From Bacteroidaceae bacterium (GTDB lineage Bacteria; Bacteroidota; Bacteroidia; Bacteroidales; Bacteroidaceae): a stretch of 64,000 bases of DNA. The notes beneath the pieces were generated by a model. It was given only the letters and a program-made list of their open reading frames with translations, made no database searches and was not told the origin of the DNA. Shown in pieces: positions 1 through 8,954 of this stretch. Position 1 is the first letter of the stretch, and every line of letters begins with the position of its first letter. The stretch covers positions 1 through 64,000 of the forward strand of contig JAGAQY010000002.1 in assembly GCA_017622495.1 (NCBI GenBank), given 5' to 3'. The position numbers and the translations under genes are program-made.

Positions 1-72
1 CCCTAAACTCTAAACTCTAAACTCTAAACACTAAACACTAAACACTAAACTCTAAACCCTCAACCCTCAACC
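1..72. repeat. Degenerate 7-bp tandem array at the nudC 3' end
   Basis: About ten consecutive 7-bp units (CCCTAAA, CTCTAAA, CACTAAA, CCCTCAA) run from the window edge into the last codons of the minus-strand nudC gene. The nudC stop codon (60-62) lies inside the array, so the last residues (VEG) are written by the repeat. In the nudC sense direction each unit carries TGA or TAG. The left end may continue outside the window. Confidence 0.85.
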
Positions 73-815
73 CAATCATCAATAAGCATGCGTGCCATGC
101 TGAGCTTCTCGGGGATAGTGGGCAAGTTGTCGCGGCGAAAGAAGGCAGCTTCGCGCAGTTCACCGTCTATCAAGGCAATGTCGCCACTGACATAGTCGGC
201 ATGGAACCCCACCATCAGGCCCATAGGATAGGGCCAGGGTTGGCTGCCGAAATAGCGGATGTTGCCAATGGTCAATCCTGTCTCTTCGTATACTTCGCGG
301 CGTACGCATTCTTCGAGCGATTCGCCTGTCTCAACGAACCCTGCCACCAGGCCGTAGAAGTTGCGGCGGAAGCTCTTGGCCTTCACTAAAAGTGCTTCTT
401 CACCACGGTGGACAAGCACGATGATGGCCGTGTTGAGCTGGGGCCATATCTCCTCGCCACATACCTCGCAACGTTTGCTGATGGGGGTATGCCACTCCAT
501 GTGAGCTCCGCAGATACCGCAATATTGGTGGTGCGTGTCGAAGTAGAGTATCTCACTCGCTTTACCGGCCTCTATATAAATGGGGCGTGGCAGCAGATTG
601 AAACTTTCGCGTAGTCCAATCCATTCATATCCTTGGGGCAGCTCTACCTCGTTGGCACAGCTCTCGCTTGTATAGAGCAACAGGTTGTCATGCTCTCCGA
701 ATAGATGTAGATTCTTTATGGCTGATATGGGCTTTCTTGGTATCTCATAGGTTTGACCATTGTTCCTTAGCAGCAACTGCCCATGATTGAATATGTAGTG
801 TCGTTCTTCTTTCAT
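60..815 (-). CDS. nudC: NAD(+) diphosphatase (NudC-type Nudix hydrolase)
   Basis: This 251-residue cytoplasmic enzyme should hydrolyse NAD(H), and perhaps NAD-capped RNA, to NMN plus AMP. A four-cysteine zinc ribbon (CGICG, then CEVCGEEIWPQ) sits near residues 98-125. The Nudix box follows (GFVETGESLEECVRREVYEETG), with the REVYEE core holding the metal-binding glutamates. After it comes SQPWPYP, the NADH-pyrophosphatase signature that separates NudC from other Nudix enzymes. The length is normal for the family. A minus-strand -7 box TACCTTTG lies at 835-842, about 20 bases upstream of the ATG. The gene is monocistronic and divergent from dapA. The C-terminal residues and stop codon fall in a heptamer array. 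Confidence 0.93.
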   Translation of the reverse strand: MKEERHYIFNHGQLLLRNNGQTYEIPRKPISAIKNLHLFGEHDNLLLYTSESCANEVELPQGYEWIGLRESFNLLPRPIYIEAGKASEILYFDTHHQYCGICGAHMEWHTPISKRCEVCGEEIWPQLNTAIIVLVHRGEEALLVKAKSFRRNFYGLVAGFVETGESLEECVRREVYEETGLTIGNIRYFGSQPWPYPMGLMVGFHADYVSGDIALIDGELREAAFFRRDNLPTIPEKLSMARMLIDDWVEG

Positions 816-834
816 AATTAGCGATTATTTGAGG

Positions 835-842
835 CAAAGGTA
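835..842 (-). promoter_or_regulatory. -7 promoter box of nudC
   Basis: TACCTTTG on the minus strand matches the Bacteroidetes TAnnTTTG -7 element and lies 20 bases before the nudC ATG. I see no convincing -33 TTG. Confidence 0.5.
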
Positions 843-905
843 CGAATATTTCTGCTATGGTGATAAAATAGAGCTCGTATTAGGTGCAGTTTGATAAAAA
901 ATAGG

Positions 906-913
906 TAATTTTG
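906..913 (+). promoter_or_regulatory. -7 promoter box of dapA
   Basis: TAATTTTG fits TAnnTTTG and ends 23 bases before the chosen dapA ATG. A TTTG at 890-893 is too close to be an ideal -33 element. Confidence 0.5.
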
Positions 914-936
914 CAGCGGTAATCAGATTGAATATA

Positions 937-1815
937 ATGGAAAGAAAAGAACTACGTGGTATGGGAGTCGCTTTGATCACTCCCTTCAAGTTGGATGGAT
1001 CTGTTGATTATGCAGCATTGGATAGACTGGTTGACTATCAGATAGAGAATAATGCTGATTTCCTATGTGTGCTTGGTACTACGGCTGAGACTCCTACGCT
1101 AACTGCTGAAGAGCAGTTGAAGGTGCGTGAGGCTATAATCAAACGTAATGCCGGTCGCTTGCCAATCTTGCTGGGTTGTGGCGGCAATTGTACACAACAT
1201 ATTATCGATACACTGAAAAATGACTCCATGGAGGGAGTGGATGCGATACTGTCTGTAGTGCCCTATTATAATAAACCTTCGCAACAAGGTATGTATGCAC
1301 ATTTCAAGGCAATCGCAGATGCTACGGAGCTTCCCATCGTCTTGTACAATGTGCCAGGACGTACAGGTGTGAATATGCTTCCAGATACGACTTTGCGATT
1401 GGCCGCGGATTGCAGTAATATAATAGGTATAAAGGAGGCATCGGGAAATATAGAACAGATAAATGAAATTATATCTCGTCGACCGGCTGGATTTAAGGTG
1501 TTCTCGGGAGACGATGGTATCACACTGCCATTGATTAAGTCTGGTGCCGATGGGGTAATCTCTGTTATAGGAAACGGATTTGCAAATGAGTTTGCACAAA
1601 TGGTGCATCTTGCTTCTGTGGGAGAAGTTGATAAGGCGCATGAGATAGATGCTACTCTGACTCCTTTGTATAGCTTGCTTTTCGTGGATGGGAATCCTGC
1701 GGGTATCAAAGCCTTGATGAATCTGCAGGGTAGGGTAGAGAATGTGTTGCGACTACCGCTTGTGCCGGCTTCTGATGCTACGGTAGAGAAGATACGTGTG
1801 GCTATGGTAATGTGA
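937..1815 (+). CDS. dapA: 4-hydroxy-tetrahydrodipicolinate synthase
   Basis: DapA condenses pyruvate with aspartate semialdehyde, the first committed step of the lysine/diaminopimelate pathway, in the cytoplasm. The 292-residue protein shows the family landmarks: GTTAETPTL near residue 45, YYNKPSQQG, the YNVPGRTG loop near residue 137, and the Schiff-base lysine in IKEASGN (Lys166). The ATG at 937 is preferred over an in-frame TTG at 928 because it starts the conserved N-terminus (MERKELRGMGVALITPF). The gene is convergent with the downstream S9 peptidase, and the two share a hairpin terminator at 1845-1870. Length and motifs are complete. Confidence 0.96.
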   Translation: MERKELRGMGVALITPFKLDGSVDYAALDRLVDYQIENNADFLCVLGTTAETPTLTAEEQLKVREAIIKRNAGRLPILLGCGGNCTQHIIDTLKNDSMEGVDAILSVVPYYNKPSQQGMYAHFKAIADATELPIVLYNVPGRTGVNMLPDTTLRLAADCSNIIGIKEASGNIEQINEIISRRPAGFKVFSGDDGITLPLIKSGADGVISVIGNGFANEFAQMVHLASVGEVDKAHEIDATLTPLYSLLFVDGNPAGIKALMNLQGRVENVLRLPLVPASDATVEKIRVAMVM

Positions 1816-1844
1816 TGATAGCTTGTGTGGATTACGTAATATAA

Positions 1845-1870
1845 AAAGGAGGACCATTTGGTCCTCCTTT
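1845..1870. terminator. Bidirectional terminator between dapA and the S9 peptidase
   Basis: A 12-bp perfect stem (AAAGGAGGACCA/TGGTCCTCCTTT) with a 2-base centre ends in A and T runs on the two sides. It can end both converging transcripts. Confidence 0.85.
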
Positions 1871-1874
1871 ATTA

Positions 1875-4112
1875 TTATTTGAGCTCACTCCAACTGGGAG
1901 GATTGACACCGAGCAGGTGGCGCACGAAGAAGTCGTAGCGCTTGTGCTCGCCGAAGGCCTCGCCCATGGTGTGGCGCTGGCCGGGAAGGAAGACGAACTC
2001 AAAGTCCTTGTCGGCCTTGATGAGTGCATTCACGACTTGCATGGTAGAGGCAGGGTCTACATTGTCGTCCATCTCGCCAACAACAAGCATCAGCGGGCGG
2101 GTGAGCAGGTGAGCATTCTCCACATTGCTGCCCTCCTTGTATTGGTCACCCACGGGGTAGCCCAGCCACTGCTCGTTCCACCAAATCTTGTCCATGCGGT
2201 TGTCGTGGCATCCGCAAGCGGAGTAGGCTGCTTTGTAGAAGTCGGGGTGGAAGAGTACGGCAGTCATAGCCTCCTGGCCACCAGCCGAACAGCCGTAGAT
2301 ACCTACGCGGTCGATATCCATGTAGGGATATTTCTCTGCTGCAGCACGTATCCAGCTGATATGGTCGGGCAGACCGGCATCCTTGAGGTTCTTGTAGCAT
2401 ACGTTCTCGAATTCGCGTGAACGGAACGAGGTGCCCATACCGTCAACAAAGACTACGATGAAGCCAAGCTCGGCAATCGAACTCATATAGTAATGGTGGG
2501 CGGTGAAAGCCTTGGGCACGTAGTGGTCGCCGGGACCTTGGTAGATATACTCAAGGATAGGATATTTCTTGTTGGGGTCGAAGTTTGACGGGCGGATGAT
2601 GAGTCCCCACATATCGGTCTTGCCGTCGCGGCCCTTGGCGGCAAACACCTCAGGCGCACGCCATCCCTCAGCTTCGAGGCGGCTGATGTCGGCAGTCTCA
2701 AGAGGCATCACGGCACTGCCATCCTCGGCATTGCGGAGTACGGCTACAGGAGCATCGTTGGCGGTAGAGTATACATCTACCAGGTACTGCATGTCGCGTG
2801 AGAACCATGCCTTATGGGTGCCACGCTCAGGGGTGAGGTCGGTGAGCCCGTTGCCATCGAAGCCTACACGGTAGTAGCGGATGTGGTAGGGGTCTTCGTC
2901 GGTTTGCACGCCGTTGGCAGAGAAGTAAATCTGCTCGTTCTCCTCGTCGATACGGATGATGTCGCGCACGTACCATTCGCCCTTGGTAATCTGATGAGTG
3001 GGCTTGCCTGTGGCGCGGTCGTACATGTAGAGGTGGTTCCAGTTGTCGCGCTCGCTCGACCAGATGATACGCTTGCCGTCTTTCAGGTGGTGGCGATAGA
3101 TGCGTGAGTAGTTGACATATTTGTCGCTGCTCTCCTCGATGATGGGGCGCACGGTGCCGTCTTCGGCCGAAACCTCCAATATGCGGTAGTTCTGATGGCC
3201 ACGCTCGTTGTACTCGAAGGTGATACTACGGCTATCCTTGTCCCAAGAGGGGTGGCTGATGTAGTATTGGTGATTGAAGAGCTCGGTAGAGGGAATGATG
3301 GCACGGCCAGTCTCCACCTCATAGATGCAGGGAACCTTGAAGGGAAGCTCGTCGCCGGGCTTGGCATACTCCTGCTTGTGGAGCTTGGGCTGCAGCTGAT
3401 CGGCCGGTGAGGACTCCACATAGTATACGTAGCGCTTCTCGGTGGGGCGTATCTTGCACGATACCACTTTGCGGCTGTCGGGGCTCCATTGTATGTAGGC
3501 CGAGTAGTAGTTGGCCAGTGTGCCGTCGATACTGAGCTGGCGCTCGCGGCCTGTCGCGCGCTCGCGTACATATATATTATGGTTCTTGATGTAGGCGATA
3601 TACTTGCCGTCGGGTGAGGTGACGGGAGCTGCTTCCAACTCATCGTCGCGCTCCATCCAGTGACGCTGGCGGCCCTGACGCTGCTGCAGGGCACCGTCAT
3701 CGGTGAGCTGGTTCTTGCGGATGTTGTACGTCCAGCGATGTCCGTTGGTCTGGAAATGGATAACGTCGAGCTTCTCTTCTACCATGAGGCGGTCGAGGTG
3801 GAGTGCAGTGGCACGATAGTCACGCTTGGTTGCCTCCTTGAGCGCTTTGGCCAGCTTGTCGTGGTTGAAGAGCTCGGTGCGCTTCTGCTTCTCGGCATTC
3901 ACGAGAGCGTAGATGCGTCCGTCGGGAGTGTTGCGCACATACCAGAAGTTGTGGGTAGCACCAATCCAGCTGGGCTGTACATTGTCGTAATACACTTTGC
4001 CTGAATACTTGGCCCTTTGTGCAAAGGCCCGCTTGTAGTCCTCCACAGTGCCTTGCGCCATTGATGTGCTGCAAAGGCAAGCGAGGAACATGAGTGACAG
4101 TAGTTTTTTCAT
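1875..4112 (-). CDS. S9 family (dipeptidyl peptidase IV-like) serine peptidase
   Basis: This 745-residue exported peptidase probably releases dipeptides from peptides in the periplasm. A signal peptide (KKLLSLMFLACLCSTSMAQ) is followed by a beta-propeller domain of the DPP IV N-terminal type to about residue 500, then an alpha/beta-hydrolase domain. The nucleophile is Ser609 in YGCSAGGQ; the acid is in GEMDDNVDP and the histidine in GQRHTMGE. The nucleophile context (GCSAGG) differs from the classic GWSYGG, so this is a divergent S9 member and the cleavage preference is uncertain. A second, more canonical DPP IV is encoded at 15197-17419. The gene appears monocistronic. Confidence 0.9.
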   Translation of the reverse strand: MKKLLSLMFLACLCSTSMAQGTVEDYKRAFAQRAKYSGKVYYDNVQPSWIGATHNFWYVRNTPDGRIYALVNAEKQKRTELFNHDKLAKALKEATKRDYRATALHLDRLMVEEKLDVIHFQTNGHRWTYNIRKNQLTDDGALQQRQGRQRHWMERDDELEAAPVTSPDGKYIAYIKNHNIYVRERATGRERQLSIDGTLANYYSAYIQWSPDSRKVVSCKIRPTEKRYVYYVESSPADQLQPKLHKQEYAKPGDELPFKVPCIYEVETGRAIIPSTELFNHQYYISHPSWDKDSRSITFEYNERGHQNYRILEVSAEDGTVRPIIEESSDKYVNYSRIYRHHLKDGKRIIWSSERDNWNHLYMYDRATGKPTHQITKGEWYVRDIIRIDEENEQIYFSANGVQTDEDPYHIRYYRVGFDGNGLTDLTPERGTHKAWFSRDMQYLVDVYSTANDAPVAVLRNAEDGSAVMPLETADISRLEAEGWRAPEVFAAKGRDGKTDMWGLIIRPSNFDPNKKYPILEYIYQGPGDHYVPKAFTAHHYYMSSIAELGFIVVFVDGMGTSFRSREFENVCYKNLKDAGLPDHISWIRAAAEKYPYMDIDRVGIYGCSAGGQEAMTAVLFHPDFYKAAYSACGCHDNRMDKIWWNEQWLGYPVGDQYKEGSNVENAHLLTRPLMLVVGEMDDNVDPASTMQVVNALIKADKDFEFVFLPGQRHTMGEAFGEHKRYDFFVRHLLGVNPPSWSELK

Positions 4113-4196
4113 TGTGGTTGTTATTAATGATTGTTTGTTGTTGTTAATGGTCGGTTCTATTGCTGGATAATAGGAGTTGTTGAAGAGTGTATAGCT

Positions 4197-4256
4197 TATC
4201 GTTCAACGTTTCTCGTTCAACGTTCATCGTTCATCGTTCATCGTTCATCGCTAATC
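4197..4256. repeat. 7-bp tandem array downstream of ansA
   Basis: Eight to nine degenerate 7-bp units (CGTTCAT, CGTTCAA, CGTTTCT) directly abut the minus-strand ansA stop codon at 4257. In the ansA sense direction most units read CGATGAA or CGTTGAA, so TGA recurs every 7 bases. Confidence 0.8.
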
Positions 4257-5297
4257 CTATACACTAATCTCTCCTGCAATAGAACGCTTCATCTCGGCAC
4301 GTATGCTCTCGGGAGGGAGTTCTTGCCCTATGAGATACATGAGTTTGGTTATGGCTGCCTCTACTGTAGAGTCATGGCCACTGATGATGCCTGCCTCGAG
4401 AAGTTGGCACCCGGTCTCATACAAATGCATCTTTACACTGCCGGTGCTACATTGAGTGATGTTAACTATCACCTTGCCTGCTTGAGTCGCTTCTGTGAGT
4501 GATTGGGTGAGCCATGAGAATCGTGGGGCATTGCCACTGCCGAAGGTGCGGAATATGATGCCTTTAAGATCTGGGCTCTTGAGTATCTTCTTTACAATGG
4601 TAGGCTGTATGCCAGGGAATAGCGAGAAGATGATAATATCCGCATTCATCTTATAGTGTGGCTTAAGTGTGGCCTTAGGATCGTAGGGCCGTATGAAATG
4701 CCTATAGTATTGGATTTCAATGCCGGAATGTGCCAATATGGGATAGTTGTTTGACTCAAAAGCATCGAAGTTCTCGGCGCTAATCTTGGTGGTGCGATTG
4801 CCTCGCATGAGTTTCTCGTGAAAGAATATGCATACCTCTGGTACTACTGGGGTGCCGTCATCATTCTTGGCTGCCGCTATCTCAATGGCGGTCAGAAGGT
4901 TTTCTTTTCCGTCAGTGCGTAGGGCACCAATGGGAAGCTGGCTTCCTGTGAGGATGACAGGTTTCATTAATCCTTCGAGCATGAAGCTAAGCGCCGAAGC
5001 GGTGAAGGCCATTGTGTCGGTGCCGTGTAGGATGACAAAACCATCGTATTTCTCATAGTTGCTATAAATGATTCGCACCAGTTCGGCCCATAAATCTGGA
5101 CTCATATCCGAAGAGTCTATAGGTGGCTCAAAGGCATAAGCAAATATGTCGAGGTTAAACTGCTTGATCTCGGGCACTTGTAGTAACAATTGGTCGAAAT
5201 TGAAGTTTCCCAATGCCCCAGTCTCGGGGTTTTGTATCATACCGATGGTACCTCCAGTATAAATCAGCAGTATAGATGTCTGTGACGATGCGCTCAT
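4257..5297 (-). CDS. ansA: Type I L-asparaginase
   Basis: AnsA hydrolyses L-asparagine to aspartate and ammonia; type I enzymes are cytosolic. The two threonine motifs are present: IYTGGTIGM at the N-terminus and VILHGTDTMAFTASALS about 75 residues later. TGSQLPIGALRTDG and the C-terminal TQCSTGSVKMHLYETG region are also typical. I place the start at 5297 (MSASSQTSILLIYTGG, 346 residues), because the upstream in-frame 22 codons have no signal-peptide character and family members start just before the beta strand. There is no signal peptide, which supports the cytosolic form. The stop codon abuts a heptamer array. Confidence 0.92.
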   Translation of the reverse strand: MSASSQTSILLIYTGGTIGMIQNPETGALGNFNFDQLLLQVPEIKQFNLDIFAYAFEPPIDSSDMSPDLWAELVRIIYSNYEKYDGFVILHGTDTMAFTASALSFMLEGLMKPVILTGSQLPIGALRTDGKENLLTAIEIAAAKNDDGTPVVPEVCIFFHEKLMRGNRTTKISAENFDAFESNNYPILAHSGIEIQYYRHFIRPYDPKATLKPHYKMNADIIIFSLFPGIQPTIVKKILKSPDLKGIIFRTFGSGNAPRFSWLTQSLTEATQAGKVIVNITQCSTGSVKMHLYETGCQLLEAGIISGHDSTVEAAITKLMYLIGQELPPESIRAEMKRSIAGEISV

Positions 5298-5480
5298 AGC
5301 AAAGATGGGTGTTTCCGGTTTTTCGATGCGAAGATAGTGAAAAGATGTTTTCTGTACAAACAATTGGGGGTAATGTATGTTTGTTTTGTAAGATTTGTTA
5401 AATTTGGTGGGTGCTATTTGGCAAGTTGTATTAAATAAGTTATTTTCGTAAAAAATATATTGAATCTAATAATTAGAGTT

Positions 5481-6029
5481 ATGAATGTACAGATTGTTCG
5501 AAGTATCAGTGTGTTGCTTATAGGAGTACTTTTTATTGTTTTGGGTGACAGTGCATTAAACATGCTTATTATTGCAGTGGGCGCTTTGCTCATGATTCCT
5601 GGGTGCTACTCATTGGTGTCCTATCTCCGTCGGCTCGAGCAGCGCCCCATGTTCCCATTGGCTGCATTGGGCAGTTTCTTGCTGGGTTTGTGGTTAGTGA
5701 TATCTCCCAGTTTCTTTGTGGGAATCTTTATGTATGTTATAGGGGGTATACTCGTGGCTTTAGGTGTATATCAGTTGGCTACATTGGCATCGTCAAGTCG
5801 TGCGCTACCCGTGGCGTGGCCTCTTTATGTTTTCCCTGTTCTCGTGTTGGTGTTGGGGATGTTCGTGCTGTTTAATCCATTTGAGGCAGCTGCTCTTCCA
5901 TTTATCCTAATAGGCATTGGATGTGTGATAAGTGCAATTAATGATATTGTGGCTGTATGGCGTACTGCCAAGCAACGGAAAGGGACGGTTCATCCCATCG
6001 AAATAACAGATGCCGAAGTAGTGGAATGA
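5481..6029 (+). CDS. HdeD-like (DUF308) integral membrane protein
   Basis: The 182-residue protein consists almost entirely of about six hydrophobic helices in pairs with short polar turns, the pattern of the DUF308/HdeD family. In E. coli HdeD is linked to acid stress, but the molecular role of most homologues is unknown. The ATG at 5481 (MNVQIVRSISVLLIG) is preferred over a TTG at 5460. The polar C-terminus (AKQRKGTVHPIEITDAEVVE) should face the cytoplasm. It is a single-gene unit between divergent ansA and the next lipoprotein gene. Confidence 0.75.
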   Translation: MNVQIVRSISVLLIGVLFIVLGDSALNMLIIAVGALLMIPGCYSLVSYLRRLEQRPMFPLAALGSFLLGLWLVISPSFFVGIFMYVIGGILVALGVYQLATLASSSRALPVAWPLYVFPVLVLVLGMFVLFNPFEAAALPFILIGIGCVISAINDIVAVWRTAKQRKGTVHPIEITDAEVVE

Positions 6030-6194
6030 CCATTGACCTCATTTTATTGTGTCAATTCTTTATTCTCGTTTGATATTCTTAATGGTGATCGCTGTCCTTG
6101 CGGTCGCCATTAATTAATTGTTGGCATTTGTTACACGGCTGTATATGCTCGGATGATTGGGGCGTTATGGAAAAAAACAAAACAAGTTTTGGTT

Positions 6195-6219
6195 TTTCGC
6201 TCGGCTTGCAGTAACTTTG
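6195..6219 (+). promoter_or_regulatory. Promoter of the 6243 lipoprotein gene
   Basis: TTTCGCTCGGCTTGCA is followed by the -7 box TAACTTTG at 6212-6219, 23 bases before the ATG. The same TTTCGCTCG..TTGCAnTAA arrangement recurs in this window, for instance before tRNA-Pro. Confidence 0.6.
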
Positions 6220-6242
6220 GCGGTCAAATTGGTTAATGGAAA

Positions 6243-7058
6243 ATGAAAACGATAGAAAAGAATACCCCAATGCAAGTGATACGGGGGCTATTGATGGGTA
6301 TAGGCCTACTTATGGTGGGGTGTATACAACCCGGTGACGGAGTAGACGACGATGTGAATAATGTGGGCGGCGTAAGGCCAGAACAAGTAGTTGTGGGTCG
6401 TGAACGTTGGCGGACATTCCTGGGTAATGTTACGGGATATGGGTTTGTGCTTAATGTGAATGGTCTTGTAGATACTATTTATTACGAGGGTGGATATGCT
6501 GCGTTTTCCTATAGAGATGAATATCGTGATGCGAACAATGCCATCAATGATATGGTAGAGATGAAACTCTGTGGCTATGATGATGCTGTACAGCGTATCT
6601 GTATCTTCAATATTGGTGCAAATGGCTATGCTAAGAATGCCACTGAAACAGATTTGGCGACTGGTGATAGCTATACATGGCTGTTTGGATATGACAGGCA
6701 GGGATATCTGACCTCGCTAAGAGTGGGAGGTGATATGTGTACCTTTGAGTATGAAGATGGGAATTTAGTGGAATATACCAATGATGTGGAAACTGATGAA
6801 ACCTTTTTCTTTTCCTACTCCAGTATGTCTTCGCATGGATATATGCCATATTTCCACTCTCCTGGTTATATAGAGTATGACTTTGGCCCCATTCTTCCGC
6901 TTGCTTATCTTGCAGGCTTGGCTGGTTACCCTTCGGCCAATTTGCCTTCGTCTTGTGAACGGGAAAGAGATTTTGAAGAGATCTATTGGACGTATGAATA
7001 TCGCTATGTCTTCAGTAATGAAGGAGCGCTCGTAGGTCTATACTATATACAGTTATAA
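6243..7058 (+). CDS. Putative lipoprotein of unknown function
   Basis: I do not recognise a family. The 271-residue product has a signal peptide ending in a lipobox (LLMVGC, Cys27) followed by an acidic stretch (GDGVDDDVNN), consistent with a Bacteroidetes outer-membrane, possibly surface, lipoprotein. The rest is rich in Tyr, Asp, Gly and aromatic residues with alternating beta-type patterns (such as YTWLFGYDRQGYLTSLRV), which suggests a beta-sheet domain related to RHS/YD-like or DUF4595-like lipoproteins; that resemblance is weak. Met10 is an alternative start giving a shorter signal peptide. A consensus-like promoter lies at 6195-6219. The next gene follows after 36 bases and could be cotranscribed. 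Confidence 0.6.
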   Translation: MKTIEKNTPMQVIRGLLMGIGLLMVGCIQPGDGVDDDVNNVGGVRPEQVVVGRERWRTFLGNVTGYGFVLNVNGLVDTIYYEGGYAAFSYRDEYRDANNAINDMVEMKLCGYDDAVQRICIFNIGANGYAKNATETDLATGDSYTWLFGYDRQGYLTSLRVGGDMCTFEYEDGNLVEYTNDVETDETFFFSYSSMSSHGYMPYFHSPGYIEYDFGPILPLAYLAGLAGYPSANLPSSCERERDFEEIYWTYEYRYVFSNEGALVGLYYIQL

Positions 7059-7094
7059 TAATCGAATAGTAACGTTTTTTTATTGAAAGAAGAT

Positions 7095-7466
7095 ATGCAC
7101 GGAATAGGTACTATCTTGCTGCTTGTTGTCTCAAATGTCTTCATGACATTCGCCTGGTACGGACATCTGAAACTACAGCAGATGAAACTTGTCACTGATA
7201 ATACGCCGCTTTATATTGTAATCCTTATAAGTTGGTTCTTAGCATTGTTTGAATATGCTTGTCAGGTACCGGCAAATCGGATGGGATTTGTAGGTAACGG
7301 AGGCGCGTTTACGCTGATGCAGCTAAAAGTGATACAAGAGGTTATTTCAATTACAATATTTACGCTTTTCACAATTGTTTTCTTTAAGGGGGAGGCGCTG
7401 CAATGGAACCATTTTGTGGCCTTTGGCTGTCTGATTGCAGCTGTATTCTTCGTGTTCTTGAAATAA
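7095..7466 (+). CDS. DMT-superfamily small membrane protein (DUF486)
   Basis: The 123-residue protein has four predicted transmembrane helices and the DUF486 landmarks: FAWYGHLK near residue 25, a central FEYACQVPANRMG and a C-terminal GEALQWNHFVAF. DUF486 proteins belong to the drug/metabolite transporter superfamily, but their substrate is unknown. The ATG at 7095 (MHGIGTILL) is preferred over an upstream TTG. It lies 36 bases after the lipoprotein gene. A strong inverted repeat at 7491-7535 probably terminates it and the converging DUF4251 gene. Confidence 0.85.
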   Translation: MHGIGTILLLVVSNVFMTFAWYGHLKLQQMKLVTDNTPLYIVILISWFLALFEYACQVPANRMGFVGNGGAFTLMQLKVIQEVISITIFTLFTIVFFKGEALQWNHFVAFGCLIAAVFFVFLK

Positions 7467-7490
7467 GTGGAGAGATCATAAAGAATATAG

Positions 7491-7535
7491 TTGCCGTCCG
7501 GATAATATAATTAGATTTTGTAGTCCGGACGGCAA
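7491..7535. terminator. Bidirectional hairpin terminator
   Basis: A perfect 12-bp inverted repeat (TTGCCGTCCGGA/TCCGGACGGCAA) with a 21-base AT-rich loop lies between two converging genes. Confidence 0.7.
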
Positions 7536-7560
7536 TGTTTAACAATACTCGGTTATGTCT

Positions 7561-8148
7561 TTAAAACTGAGGTATTCCCTGGAATACGTTAGACTGGCTG
7601 TAGGGAACCAGATAGCCATCAAGTGTCATCGAACGTCCCGAAAAATTGGGATTGATAGTGGCGCTCGCTTGGTTGGTTCCTCCTGTTAGTGTCAGGTATA
7701 CGGTGGCTGAGATAGCACTGCCTTGTATGTTAAAACTGTAGTATATGTTGCCATCTTTGTCTGTTGACATGCGCTCTCCCGATAAGTCTCCTTGGACAGT
7801 CACTCCACCTAATCCGTTGGGGCTATAAGCGAAGTTGTTAAATGCGGTTTGTACGGTGCCTTCACCATCTTCACAACTGATATAGTTGGTGTTGGATGAT
7901 ACGAAACGTGTGATGCCATTGAAAAAGTTTACATTGTTGGCTTCTAATACCCAGTTGCCTTCTTTCAAGGCTATTACGGCTTCATTATAAGCTATGGAGT
8001 CTTGGCGTTGCTCTATGGCACGCTCTTGGGCACGGAGACGCTCGCGCTGGGCTCGCCATTCCTTCTCTTTCTCGCTGCGCGACTGTGCAAATGACATTGT
8101 GCTAAAGAAAAAGCATATAGCACCTGTGAGATAAATGATTTTTTTCAT
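7561..8148 (-). CDS. DUF4251 family periplasmic protein
   Basis: The 195-residue protein begins with a clear signal peptide (KKIIYLTGAICFFFSTMSFAQ). A highly charged helix (SEKEKEWRAQRERLRAQER and onward) follows, then a compact beta-rich domain whose WVLEANNVNFFNG and FVSSNTNYISCEDGEGTVQ segments match DUF4251, common in Bacteroidales. No enzymatic role is known. There is no lipobox, so it is probably soluble in the periplasm. It stands alone, divergent from the ABC exporter genes. The charged helical linker could form a coiled coil. Confidence 0.8.
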   Translation of the reverse strand: MKKIIYLTGAICFFFSTMSFAQSRSEKEKEWRAQRERLRAQERAIEQRQDSIAYNEAVIALKEGNWVLEANNVNFFNGITRFVSSNTNYISCEDGEGTVQTAFNNFAYSPNGLGGVTVQGDLSGERMSTDKDGNIYYSFNIQGSAISATVYLTLTGGTNQASATINPNFSGRSMTLDGYLVPYSQSNVFQGIPQF

Positions 8149-8301
8149 AAGGTTTAGGTTTTTGATTCGACTGATAAAACAACGCAGACTTGAAAATGTT
8201 TGATGTCGTCCATCTGTGGATATCTACTATATTATTACCATATAATATGGCTGAATAAACATTTATCAGCTTGTATGGGTGTATATATCGGATAAATTTC
8301 G

Positions 8302-8309
8302 TAATTTTG
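8302..8309 (+). promoter_or_regulatory. -7 promoter box of the FetAB-type operon
   Basis: TAATTTTG ends 19 bases before the ATG of the ATPase gene at 8329 and matches TAnnTTTG. Confidence 0.5.
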
Positions 8310-8328
8310 TTACTCGAAAGAAGAACAA

Positions 8329-8952
8329 ATGCTTGAAGTAAACGATATATCCATCCAATTTGGCGGTGAACAAGTGCTCCAGAACTTCTCTTGCAGAGTA
8401 GAGAAGGGTGGGTTGGCATGTGTCGTTGGTCGTTCGGGTTGCGGTAAAACTTCTCTTTTGAAAGCATTGATTGGGCTGACACCTTACTGTGGTGGAACAA
8501 TAAGAATTGCTGGCACTGAATTGAACGAAAGTTCATGTGCTTTTGTCCGGAAGATTACAGCATATCTTCCTCAGGAACTGGTGTTTCCTAATGAAGATAT
8601 CATGGATATTGTACTTCAGACACTCCGTATAGGTGGCGTGAAGAATGTACGATTATCCATGCCCTTGTTGCATCAGAATATACAGCGTTTAGGATTAGAA
8701 CCCGAACTGCTTGATAAGCGTATGGCGGAAATTTCAGGAGGACAGCGCCAACGTGTCATGATAGCTGTTTTGAGTATGCTGGATAAGCAGGTTTGGCTGC
8801 TCGATGAACCTACTGCAGCCCTTGACGAGAAATCACGTGATCTTGTTATACGATTTCTTATTGAGGAGCAACGATGTGGAAAGACTATTGTTGCGGTGTC
8901 ACACGACCCTGTATTCGCGTCGCGCTGCTCTACCATAATTCGACTTGACTGA
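8329..8952 (+). CDS. ABC transporter ATP-binding protein (FetA/YbbL-like)
   Basis: A 207-residue ABC ATPase. Walker A is GRSGCGKTSLLKAL near residue 35, the Q-loop is YLPQE near 83, the signature is ISGGQRQRV near 137, and Walker B is WLLDEPTAALDE near 158, with the H-loop in VSHDP. It is the short single-domain form that pairs with UPF0014 permeases; in E. coli FetAB exports iron and protects against oxidative stress. The permease gene starts 2 bases after this stop, so the two are surely cotranscribed and translationally coupled. The partner is the main evidence for the FetA call; the substrate here is inferred. Confidence 0.88.
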   Translation: MLEVNDISIQFGGEQVLQNFSCRVEKGGLACVVGRSGCGKTSLLKALIGLTPYCGGTIRIAGTELNESSCAFVRKITAYLPQELVFPNEDIMDIVLQTLRIGGVKNVRLSMPLLHQNIQRLGLEPELLDKRMAEISGGQRQRVMIAVLSMLDKQVWLLDEPTAALDEKSRDLVIRFLIEEQRCGKTIVAVSHDPVFASRCSTIIRLD

Positions 8953-8954
8953 CC

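Noticed and set aside
1..72. CCCTAAA units look like plant telomere repeats
   Set aside because: The units drift (CTCTAAA, CACTAAA, CCCTCAA), overlap a bacterial stop codon, and belong to the same period-7 family as arrays with unrelated units elsewhere.
1099..1641. Long antisense frame inside dapA
   Set aside because: It is a shadow of a well-conserved gene; similar shadow frames lie opposite many genes here.
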